Origin: a bacterium
GTDB lineage: Bacteria; Bdellovibrionota_C; UBA2361; RFPC01
NCBI GenBank assembly: GCA_030431715.1
Contig: JAUIIO010000002.1
Location: 165,553-229,552 of the forward strand
Length of the DNA stretch: 64,000 nt
Direction of reading: 5' to 3'
Part shown: piece by piece, positions 35,101-41,516 of the stretch
Position numbering within the stretch: the stretch's first letter is position 1
Layout of the letters: each line of letters begins with the position of its first letter
Made by a program: the position numbers and the translations under genes
Notes under the pieces: generated by a model
Seen by the model: only the letters and a program-made list of their open reading frames with translations
What the model was told of the DNA's origin: nothing
Database searches by the model: none

Positions 35101-36527
35101 AAAACTCGCCAGAGATCAAGTGGACCAAAAAGGTATTGGATCCTGAGTGGTATGGGCCTGATCCTAATCCTCCGTACTTCGTTTACGTTCCATTTTTCTA
35201 TTCATTCATGCAGGGGCCTAGTACGGGAGGATGGGAAATACTTAAAATTCATCGTGATACGTTCCCATATGTTCTCCTTGGTCGAGACAAGAGAGAGAAT
35301 GTTGATCCCTTCCCTCCTAGTAACGCCACCGGTGCTTGTGGCTCAAACATTTCTAAACAAACACATGAATATAACCTAGGAAAAATCACGGAAGACGGGA
35401 TAGAAGTTCTCGATAGTTTTAAAACATTTAATTATACGATGAATCCTTACAAAGCCTATCAGTGCTCAAGAGCCTTAGAAACCACCTGTGGTGGTTGTGG
35501 GTTTATGGGTGGTGCGCATGTCGAGTACGATCATTACGCATCATTTAAGGCTCCTAGTACTCTCGGTTTTCCATCTGATCTCTACGGCTTTGGTGCTATT
35601 GATTTTGACTATATCGAAGAGACATCAAGCTTTGTTCTCAAAACCTATCCTTCTTATAGCGTAGATGTTGATGTAGAATATGAAACTACGAACACAGGCT
35701 CTACTTTTGGAAACACCACCAGTATAGTGGCCAAGAGTGTAGTAGTTGATATTACTTTTGAGGAAGAACTTCCTGACAAATCAAAGAGTGCCAGATGCAC
35801 ACTTGAAATTGGCGGCACAGCCGAATGTAACGGGGAACCATTCACATTCTTATTCGCCTCTCCCGATCTGTTTGTGAACCACTCGATCACAAGAGTCGTG
35901 CCACTCCTAACCTATCTGAGCATACCGATAGAGGGCGAAAAAACACACTTCGCCGATAGTGATATAGGGAGCATATATCGACTCGCGCCACTTCGAAATG
36001 GGCAGTATGCTGCTGTCAAAAAGTTACCAAGTGGCACGCTGAAAAGAGCGCTGTCCTTTTATTCAGGTGGAGGACAGCAACTCTCATCTGATTTACGTTA
36101 TTATCCAGCAGGAAAAGCATCCGATCACGAAAATAACACGATGGGAAGAGTGCGCATTGTAAGCGCAGACTACGGATTTATCTTTTCCTCAGATATGGCG
36201 TTCTCCAAATCGTCAGTGCTTACAGTCCCTCCTTCTCCGGTAGAAGGATACTATAGCCGAAATTTAAATTCTTATCTTTGTGGTCTTATAACAGATAGAG
36301 ATCATACGATAAGAGTTCCTTTCTCTAAAGAGAAACAAATTGATGAGTTCAATTCACGTTACGAGTCTCAAGACTGTTTATCATCCACAGGTGGCAGATA
36401 TAGAAATGATTTCATGACGATGTCAATTGAAACGCGACACAATGAACTTACGTATAAATCTACAAAAGAACACCATCTTTATATCAAAGGAACGTGTGAG
36501 GGGGAGTTATGTTACGCAAACAACTAA
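32166..36527 (+). CDS. Large secreted dockerin-like protein A2
   Basis: 1453 residues, paralogue of the protein at 25124. Hydrophobic anchor or signal at about residues 18-34 (ISALCALLILFAVGAP). The head (about 40-545) matches A1 throughout. Two EF-hand-like loops (DLNDDGLVNDQDI and DTDGDGDIDSDDL) at about 552-600 form a dockerin-like unit, followed by an S-P-V linker (PVASPSVSPSVSPSP). Residues about 640-725 look like a bacterial Ig-like (Big2-type) domain. The remaining roughly 720 residues have no similarity that I can see to the A1 tail; they hold several Cys and many acidic/aromatic strands. The last 18 bases overlap a possible early start of B2. So head and dockerin are conserved while the tail has been exchanged. 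Confidence 0.83.
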   Translation: MSLRSLIVQNKRRALEVGISALCALLILFAVGAPDDSTYVNCYSISSDSLSTLNKNATSIFGVWSQSGTEFSTLKLNNFDTVQPRAARAVFYNTIGRAFAECAVNVAAGESVTKDLHSISGMTRMGSGTVRVDRNFHGLTARLETFSLKSDAPDSTLALHSHELTVPASKTISTVFNNSFAENEQRTLYLSQHEPGVLRLFNVQKLHNGKVLETTSYQLSYGELRRIPINLESGLVTAVMVTPGSVIQEEPSYDSSGTGQDFTGSRATDESGSRASDEMDLSDGPAFRALLLRENKDGAPHASTLVSLSDGITSNGDFFFPLTQVSADNSHLLHVVELFNPLRRSSLGFSLTAYDGDGEEVTTPGAFFCSARFDQDGVYTVGANRSLFCYVSFNNPEIVLIRGRVKSSTALNGSLVGQATHYALTSKNISAPYTSLAHSEINKLSIGRAAHVANFLNFSHLGLYNALQLELDYRFGPLRRRPITLALMPYGSKDFPNLESPLTQTSILKIPTGTIGQEFLTHEQNGYVQLLNSHQPAYAFPEGMLAKDDDPLDLNDDGLVNDQDIALIEAAITGSVSPTDDPAFSELDTDGDGDIDSDDLSHFMSDAGEAEGTITSPLPDSSPVASPSVSPSVSPSPAVKSLVLNFPAQVSIDSLLYLQKSMVELRQPSGEVRYLAPSDINVSVGNTGVLTYNNGTFIPKSQGITQVTISFEDLVKSVDLQITPSANGPFQGYPEVTFESEKVSFPLEPACEHPAEYYTVSGNSNKEKHVVRRPLTVFHDYDDTKTDETWSEPLPIVQATKEHPKLAALSFFDSQIDRTRTTLWLALTYKPIKSIILPDDEEGETEYEWGIGADSWGSHGANEELGELDSSSIFCGFAKINIANPNEPVFAGHYIIPGCGQMPYFEPDEDKPYLSIDFGDENRVFGRHSNYFYVDDENVYAMGAVHELYESKVCPGGVIGQGPVACDTHKFNRVIYTLQNSPEIKWTKKVLDPEWYGPDPNPPYFVYVPFFYSFMQGPSTGGWEILKIHRDTFPYVLLGRDKRENVDPFPPSNATGACGSNISKQTHEYNLGKITEDGIEVLDSFKTFNYTMNPYKAYQCSRALETTCGGCGFMGGAHVEYDHYASFKAPSTLGFPSDLYGFGAIDFDYIEETSSFVLKTYPSYSVDVDVEYETTNTGSTFGNTTSIVAKSVVVDITFEEELPDKSKSARCTLEIGGTAECNGEPFTFLFASPDLFVNHSITRVVPLLTYLSIPIEGEKTHFADSDIGSIYRLAPLRNGQYAAVKKLPSGTLKRALSFYSGGGQQLSSDLRYYPAGKASDHENNTMGRVRIVSADYGFIFSSDMAFSKSSVLTVPPSPVEGYYSRNLNSYLCGLITDRDHTIRVPFSKEKQIDEFNSRYESQDCLSSTGGRYRNDFMTMSIETRHNELTYKSTKEHHLYIKGTCEGELCYANN

Positions 36528-36598
36528 GTGGCTCTCTTAGTAGTTATGCTACTGCTTCAAACCGGAGGCAGCGATCCATAGTATGGAGGAATATTGTA

Positions 36599-38704
36599 AT
36601 GTTCATAAACGTTCGATACATAAGCCTGCTACTCTTACTATTTGGATGGGCAAATACCACACTTGCTCAAGAGGATCCCTTTGAGCAAAGGGCAAAAGAC
36701 ATTGAATTTTACCTTGAGCAAGAGCCCGCGGTAGCCCCCTGCTATACAAAGCAGCTAAGGTACTACAACTCATTTCCAGCTTGGGTCACAGGAGCGCGTG
36801 ATAGGGATACAGAGTATGAAACAAATGGCAAGGTAACGCCTGAATACTACCGAACACTTCGACACTCTTCCGTACATAAACAGCGCTATCCTAAAGGAGG
36901 CAAGACGTATATCAAACCAGCTTTTGTGAAGCGTCTTGATCCGGAGCATCCAGAGAAAGAACCGGAAGAGCGATTCATCGGTTTTGTAGAATACCGCGTA
37001 GCTCAGGTTATTGAGACCTATGATCCTAAAAAGCATGACAGACTTACACTTGTAACCTATCCAGATGTGGTTCCGGGAATTACCACCGTAAGGCCCCTTT
37101 ACTTCTATAAGCGAGTTCATACACGACCCCGCAAATGGAAGACTAAAAAGTTCGTTGTGTATGAAAACTGTTACGCTCCTAAAATAAAACTTGCTGATGC
37201 CAGTTCTAGCTATATTAATGCTCTGCGTACGGAATTTGGAGCTACGCATTACAATAAGTTTTTCTCAGGCCATCCACCTTTGCCTATCTTCCCGGTTAAT
37301 AATTACGGAAGGATAGATCTTTATGGTCCAGAGGATATTCCAACTCTTCTTGGATACCGGGGACACGTCTATAGCAAACTCAAAGCTGACATGAACCTAG
37401 ATGGGTACGACAAGTTAATTGATGGAATGGTTATAGTAAGAAATGTTGGCTTGAGTGTTATTCCAGGGGTTGGCTCTGGAATGTCAGTTTACAACTGTGC
37501 AACACAAGGAGATGTCGCCTGCTGGGACGCTGCAGTAGACATTGCCGCAGATGCAGCCTTCTTCTTAAAAATCGGAAAAGTGGCAAATATGGTTTCAAAG
37601 ATTGCCTCTCGAGCAAAAGATACTGAGAAAGCCGCCAAAGTAGTTGCTGGATTAGAATCAGTCGGTAATACCACTCTCCGATTTATGGCGGGCACGGATG
37701 TAGCGCTCGGGATATACTACACCGCAAACGGAAAACCTCTTGAAGGTGTTATGAGGATTGTCTCCTCAGCTCAGGACGTAGCCTACATCAAGTATACTGG
37801 CGGTAAAAATATTGCTGGCGACCTTGAGGTGAAAGCAACTAAGTGTGACGATGAGCCACTTGAATTCGATTATAATAAGTTCGATGCTGATCCTCCTTCA
37901 GTTCATCGTCAAGAGAGAGGAGTTCACCGTGACCTTGATCCACCGGCGCATGTGCGAACACGAGCGCAGCTTGAGGCAGCAGTTGCTCATCACAATAAAG
38001 AAGCTCATCTGGATGTGAATGACCCGATAGAATTTGATGAGGTGAAAGTACAAACTGTAAGGCGCCATGATTCAAGAGACCTTGATGAAATTATCGAAGA
38101 AGGTGGATGTTACCCGTGGGATGAACATCCATCTGGAACTATTCGTGATCAGATAGATTCTCCTACAAGTGATTGGCTATCAACTACTTACGCTGATAAT
38201 ATCGAACACCTCGTAAAACATCCTGCGTTCTTTAGTAAAAATAAGCGGCTAAATTATGACGTTGGTAGCCCGGAGCGGGAGTCACTTCTCAGAAAAATCA
38301 TGGAAGTAAATGAAGGTAATGCGATGCTGGGCGATGACTTTATTGACAATCCCAGTAAGTATGGGCTTATTTTCCGAGAAGACGGACTCATCAGAATGGA
38401 AAAAGATCTATTTATTTACTGGCCAGATGATGTGCCTCTACCAGACCCAGTACACTACAGAGCATTTGAGTACATCTCAGAAAGTCCTGCTGCTCGCGTC
38501 AAATACACGAAATACGGCGAAGAGTTAGAAGCTGTTACAACAGCTATGAGAATAGACGAGATGACCGGCGCAAGGGAGTTAGATGTCTATCTCGACTTTT
38601 ACGTGGAAGGCACTCAACTACGACTTAAGCCAAGGGAAGAAGCGCGAGTTGTTACCGGGGAGACCATAGACATCTACGAAAGATGGCTTGGGGTACCAGA
38701 GTAA
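36599..38704 (+). CDS. Secreted polymorphic-toxin-like protein B2
   Basis: 701 residues, paralogue of B1. The ATG at 36599 (GGAGG about 10 bases upstream) gives a good signal peptide, MFINVRYISLLLLLFGWAN then TTLAQ; an ATG at 36509, also with a purine-rich site, would add 30 residues and overlap A2. N-terminal half aligns with B1. Residues about 280-410 carry the same kind of pre-toxin-like segment (VIPGVGSGMSVYNC, VACWDAAVDIAADAAFF). The C-terminal roughly 250 residues differ from B1: they lack the CAE/CxxC pair and match nothing I recognise. They may be a different toxin domain (inference). No small gene follows before tRNA-Thr at 38861. Confidence 0.75.
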   Translation: MFINVRYISLLLLLFGWANTTLAQEDPFEQRAKDIEFYLEQEPAVAPCYTKQLRYYNSFPAWVTGARDRDTEYETNGKVTPEYYRTLRHSSVHKQRYPKGGKTYIKPAFVKRLDPEHPEKEPEERFIGFVEYRVAQVIETYDPKKHDRLTLVTYPDVVPGITTVRPLYFYKRVHTRPRKWKTKKFVVYENCYAPKIKLADASSSYINALRTEFGATHYNKFFSGHPPLPIFPVNNYGRIDLYGPEDIPTLLGYRGHVYSKLKADMNLDGYDKLIDGMVIVRNVGLSVIPGVGSGMSVYNCATQGDVACWDAAVDIAADAAFFLKIGKVANMVSKIASRAKDTEKAAKVVAGLESVGNTTLRFMAGTDVALGIYYTANGKPLEGVMRIVSSAQDVAYIKYTGGKNIAGDLEVKATKCDDEPLEFDYNKFDADPPSVHRQERGVHRDLDPPAHVRTRAQLEAAVAHHNKEAHLDVNDPIEFDEVKVQTVRRHDSRDLDEIIEEGGCYPWDEHPSGTIRDQIDSPTSDWLSTTYADNIEHLVKHPAFFSKNKRLNYDVGSPERESLLRKIMEVNEGNAMLGDDFIDNPSKYGLIFREDGLIRMEKDLFIYWPDDVPLPDPVHYRAFEYISESPAARVKYTKYGEELEAVTTAMRIDEMTGARELDVYLDFYVEGTQLRLKPREEARVVTGETIDIYERWLGVPE

Positions 38705-38860
38705 TAATTTTAGCTGTGAAATGGTGACACAGGACTCTATCCTGCAACAAATTCAACAGCTTATACTCCTGAAAAAATAATCATCGCAAGAACACCCAAA
38801 ACGTATCCTACCGATGTTTCAACACAAATAATTATATGATACTACATACCCTACTTTTTC

Positions 38861-38933
38861 GCCCACGTAGCTCAGTTGGTAGAGCACTGCCTTGGTAAGG
38901 TAGAGGTCACGGATTCGAGTTCCGTCGTGGGCT
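38861..38933 (+). tRNA. tRNA-Thr (GGT)
   Basis: Acceptor GCCCACG/CGTGGGC, D arm GCTC/GAGC, anticodon loop TTGGTAA giving GGT, T loop TTCGAGT, discriminator T, no CCA. Lies 156 bases past the toxin locus. Confidence 0.95.
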
Positions 38934-39021
38934 ATCGTAGACCACGATGTGACTCGAATCCGTGAGATTCGAAATTATAACACGAGCCAGCGCAGTGTTA
39001 TGGTAAAAGTCGTCGTGGGCT
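38907..39021 (+). repeat. Inverted and direct copies of tRNA-Thr(GGT) 3' half
   Basis: TCACGGATTCGAGT inside the tRNA (38907-38920) is mirrored perfectly by ACTCGAATCCGTGA (38952-38965), with CGTGG/CCACG between. The 3' half then recurs directly (GATTCGA at 38966 to GTCGTCGTGGGCT at 39021), split by an ATAACAC/GTGTTAT hairpin whose loop is GAGCCAGCGCA (38977-39001). Confidence 0.78.
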
Positions 39022-39030
39022 AAGTAATAT

Positions 39031-39090
39031 ACGCCTGTGGCTTCCTCCTTCGCATAAAGCTTCGGAGGACGAGCAATTGGTAGAGCAACT
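39031..39090 (+). pseudogene. Broken tRNA-Trp 5' copy with inserted palindrome
   Basis: ACGCCTGTGGCT, then a TCCTCC/GGAGGA palindrome (39043-39069, loop TTCGCATAAAGCTTC), then GCAATTGGTAGAGCA, after which similarity to tRNA-Trp ends. The palindrome is nearly identical to the one in the broken tRNA-Thr copy at 23477, and sits at the same place in the D arm. Confidence 0.75.
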
Positions 39091-39132
39091 CAAATGCTTT
39101 GTTTTTACCCCTTGCTAACACATGCACTTTAT

Positions 39133-39298
39133 ACGCCTGTGGCTCAATTGGTAGCGAGTCCCCCATAGCTTTAGCGACGGGGGAAGCATCGGATTCCAAA
39201 TCTGACGGGTCACATTGCAGCAGCGCAAGCTGTAAAGAGCAATGTGAAAAATTGCTGGCGAGAGCTAGCGAGCGCCAGATTCGTTTTCCAACCCTCGG
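39133..39298 (+). pseudogene. Broken tRNA-Trp copy with three inserted hairpins
   Basis: Starts ACGCCTGTGGCTCAATTGG as in the intact gene. It is interrupted by CCCCC/GGGGG (39160-39183), and after the intact anticodon arm (ATCGGATTCCAAATCTGA) by a two-helix hairpin (39210-39247) and a CTGGCG/CGCCAG hairpin (39255-39278). It ends with CCAACCCTCGG, an inverted copy of the bases that follow the anticodon arm. Confidence 0.75.
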
Positions 39299-39329
39299 TC
39301 TGCTATATTGAATACATCTGGCACCACAT

Positions 39330-39402
39330 ACGCCTGTGGCTCAATTGGTAGAGCATCGGATTCCAAATCCGAGGGTTGGGGGTTCGAGTCCCTCCGGGCG
39401 TG
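39330..39402 (+). tRNA. tRNA-Trp (CCA)
   Basis: Acceptor ACGCCTG/CGGGCGT with one G-U pair, D arm GCTC/GAGC, anticodon loop TTCCAAA giving CCA, T loop TTCGAGT, discriminator G; 3' CCA not encoded. The only intact tRNA-Trp among several partial copies. Confidence 0.93.
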
Positions 39403-39441
39403 TTTTCTTACTCTTACTATATACAAACTGGTGTTCGCACG

Positions 39442-39576
39442 TCCCCAACTCTCGGATGTAATCCGATTGGGTCAATTTGCAGTAGCGACAGCTACAAAGA
39501 GCAAATTGAAAATGGCAAGGCCGAGCTGGCGAGGGCTTGATTCCGCTGAATGGGGGTTCGAGTCCCTCCGGGCGTG
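39442..39576 (+). repeat. tRNA-Trp-derived palindromic unit 1
   Basis: TCCCCAACTCTCGGAT (inverted tRNA-Trp variable/anticodon 3' side), then a two-helix hairpin (TCAATTTGC 39472-39480 with GCAAATTGA 39501-39509; inner TAGC/GCTA), then a hairpin with loop GAGCTGGCGAG (39517-39538), then the direct T arm and acceptor end (GGGGGTTCGAGTCCCTCC then GGGCGTG). Confidence 0.75.
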
Positions 39577-39616
39577 CTTTTTTCTTCTATACATTCACTA
39601 TTTTCATTTAGGCACA

Positions 39617-39780
39617 TCCCCAACCCTCGGATGCAATCCGATCGGGTCAAATTGCAGTGCCAACGGCACAAAGAGCAATTTGAAAACTGCTGACGGGAGC
39701 TAGCGAGCGTCAGACTCCTTTGAATGGGGGTTCGAGCCTGTCGGACGAAGCCTCGGCGAAGGCCGGTCCCTCCGGGCGTG
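39617..39780 (+). repeat. tRNA-Trp-derived palindromic unit 2
   Basis: Same plan as unit 1: inverted CCCCAACCCTCGGAT, two-helix hairpin (TCAAATTGC 39647-39655 with GCAATTTGA 39675-39683; inner TGCC/GGCA), CTGACG/CGTCAG hairpin with loop GGAGCTAGCGAG (39690-39713), then the direct T arm. Here the T arm is itself split by a CCTGTCGGACGAAGCC...CGAAGGCCGG palindrome related to the one after tRNA-Tyr. Confidence 0.75.
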
Positions 39781-39839
39781 TTTACTATTTCTCTTGCCTA
39801 CTGAACTGTCATAAATTTTTCTGCATGCATAAGCTCGTC

Positions 39840-39956
39840 GTCATTGCGAGGAGCTGAGGTCGCAGACCGAACGACGCGGCAATCCCCAATACTTTAGCCA
39901 CCTATCAGGAGATTGCCGCGTCGTTCGGCATAAATGCCTCATCTCCTCGCAATGAC
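39840..39956. mobile_element. 117-bp inverted-repeat element (MITE-like)
   Basis: Outer arms GTCATTGCGAGGAG / CTCCTCGCAATGAC and inner perfect 18-bp arms CCGAACGACGCGGCAATC / GATTGCCGCGTCGTTCGG around a 26-base loop. The GTCATTGCGAGGAG...GACG-GGCAATC pattern is a repeat I know from many unrelated bacterial genomes. No transposase is near. It ends 76 bases before the CAP-protein start, so it may influence that gene. Confidence 0.8.
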
Positions 39957-40032
39957 TGACGCTGCTAAAAGTCTCTCTGTCTCGAAGCCAAAGAATCTGG
40001 ATAATTACGTAAAAAAAATACATACTATCCAG

Positions 40033-40953
40033 ATGAAAAAGTTTGCAGTGACACTGCTTCTTCTGGTTCTTTTAACTGGAGGATATTTTACCTACCTCTT
40101 TTTAAACTCACTGCAATCTCTAGAAGAGAGGCAGACAAGGCTTATTAAGCGATTTGAAGACGCAAAGCTCGACACCAAAAGTGTACCTCAGAAAGCTCCT
40201 GTATTTAGTAAATCACGTGGTCCTCTGAGACATCAGTCGAGTTCTGCAACTGCCGGTGTGTCATTAAATCCGAATGGCATACTCGATGCCACAAATGCCA
40301 TGCGTACCGGTTACGGCGCACCTCCTCTGAAACTCAACCCTGCCCTCTCTGCAGCTGCAATTGAACGTGCCAGACATATGTTTCGTGACGGATATTTTGA
40401 TCATGAGGATCCAGAAGGTAAGAGCTTTGATCTCCCAATCAAGATGACGGGATACCAAATTCTTCTTTCGGGAGAAAATATTGCTCTCGGCAATTTCCCC
40501 AATAGCAAGGCACTTGTGAAGGCGTGGTACAATAGTCCTGGACACAAAAAGAATCTTCTCTTTCCCGGATTTTCTGAAATCGGGATAGCTGCTGTAGAAG
40601 GCAAGTACCAGGGGACACAAACTTGGATCTCTGTTCAACTCTTTGCAACTCCTCGCGCCAGCTGTACAACTCCAGACCTCGATATGAAAAGTAATATTGA
40701 AGTTCTTCGCTCAAACAACCTGAGACGCCTTGAGATACTAGAGGTCTATAAGGAGTCTCTAGAAGCACCTGATATCACCAGCCAGAGGTTTGAAGAGCTA
40801 CAGGAGAAATTTCAGGCAGAACTTGAGCGATTCCAAGAAGGCCAAGGGCTTCTAAATGAGGACGTGGCTAAATTTAACCAGCAGGTCGCAAAGTATAATG
40901 AATGTATTGAAACCCTTTCTAAGAGCTATCAAGAATTCAAACCATACGGATAA
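40033..40953 (+). CDS. CAP/SCP-domain (YkwD-like) envelope protein
   Basis: 306 residues, function unknown; CAP proteins are usually extracytoplasmic. The ATG at 40033 gives MKKFAVTLLLLVLLTGGYFTY, a signal peptide or anchor; an earlier in-frame ATG would start inside the inverted-repeat element and is rejected. The CAP domain spans about residues 75-215: NAMRTGYGAPPLKLNPALSA, RARHMFRDGYFDHEDPEG, GENIALG, AWYNSPGHKKNLLFPGF, and the final TWISVQLFA strand. The CAP His and Glu residues (FDHEDP, GENIA, SPGHKKN) are present. The last 80 residues form a coiled coil (RFEELQEKFQAELERFQEG). Confidence 0.88.
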   Translation: MKKFAVTLLLLVLLTGGYFTYLFLNSLQSLEERQTRLIKRFEDAKLDTKSVPQKAPVFSKSRGPLRHQSSSATAGVSLNPNGILDATNAMRTGYGAPPLKLNPALSAAAIERARHMFRDGYFDHEDPEGKSFDLPIKMTGYQILLSGENIALGNFPNSKALVKAWYNSPGHKKNLLFPGFSEIGIAAVEGKYQGTQTWISVQLFATPRASCTTPDLDMKSNIEVLRSNNLRRLEILEVYKESLEAPDITSQRFEELQEKFQAELERFQEGQGLLNEDVAKFNQQVAKYNECIETLSKSYQEFKPYG

Positions 40954-41095
40954 GCTCTGGATTTAACTGTAAATATCTAAAATTGGGCCACCATAATACC
41001 TCGTCGCGTCGTATTCTCCGAACTCTGGACATATTCTGTCTGGTAATGTATCAATTACGTTCACTTTATGGGCAGTACTTGTCCTCAAATTATAT

Positions 41096-41170
41096 CGGGG
41101 TGTAGCTCAGCCTGGCTAGAGCGCTAGTTTTGGGAACTAGAAGTCGGAGGTTCAAATCCTCTCACCCCGA
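41096..41170 (+). tRNA. tRNA-Pro (TGG)
   Basis: Acceptor CGGGGTG/CACCCCG with the C1-G72 pair typical of bacterial tRNA-Pro, anticodon loop TTTGGGA giving TGG, T loop TTCAAAT, discriminator A, no CCA. Confidence 0.95.
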
Positions 41171-41232
41171 TATTTTTTTCTGTCCTCTTCCCAGACGCAT
41201 CCCTACCCTACTATACTCATAAAATCTTGATT

Positions 41233-41310
41233 CACCCCAAGGGGGGAGAGGATTTGAACAAACAATACTGCAAATCCGACAGATTGCAGCTCTGCAGTCT
41301 CTCACCCCGA
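41233..41310 (+). repeat. Inverted and direct copies of tRNA-Pro 3' half
   Basis: GGGGGAGAGGATTTGAAC (inverted T arm, about 41241-41259), then AAACAATACTGC, then CAAATCC ... CTCTCACCCCGA (41271-41310) split by an insertion containing GCAGCTCTGC. Same arrangement and same AATACTGC junction as after tRNA-Tyr. Confidence 0.75.
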
Positions 41311-41326
41311 TATTTGTTTTCCCACT

Positions 41327-41362
41327 TCCTCCTCCACGTTCTCCGCGAGCTCCTGTGTTTCA
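41327..41362. repeat. Copy of a dispersed CTCCTCC-CGTTCT-CGCG repeat
   Basis: CTTCCTCCTCCACGTTCTCC then GCGAGCTCCTGTGTTT resembles the right arm of the inverted repeat at 45925-45985. Such 'cgttctccgcg' repeats are known to me from many bacterial genomes. Lies in the otherwise empty 206-base gap before the PilP-like gene. Confidence 0.5.
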
Positions 41363-41516
41363 ATACTTTTTTCCCCTCACTATGATCCTAACACTATTAA
41401 ACGCCGTTCTGCTCTATTTCCGCACCCTCAGTTGCGCAACGCTCATCTTCGTATATATGACTCCGTCCATCTCTATGGTAGGTAATTACTAGGCGAAATT
41501 ATTCTCATTTAGTTTT

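Noticed and set aside
37800..38704. Deaminase domain in B2 like that of B1
   Set aside because: No CAE or HAE followed by CxxC in the C-terminal part.
38720..38779. 19-codon frame after B2 as an immunity-gene remnant
   Set aside because: Too short and without similarity to C1; could be chance.
24361..38860. Integrative element with integrase and tRNA attachment site
   Set aside because: No integrase or recombinase gene, and the tRNA repeats differ at the two ends, so they are not matching att sites.
39099..39703. Open frames of 70 and 131 codons over the tRNA-Trp copies
   Set aside because: They arise from repeated tRNA sequence, and their repeated peptide parts simply mirror the tRNA copies.
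39133..39780. Regularly spaced repeats that might suggest a CRISPR array
   Set aside because: Units are tRNA-Trp pieces with hairpins, unequal in length, without unique spacers or cas genes.
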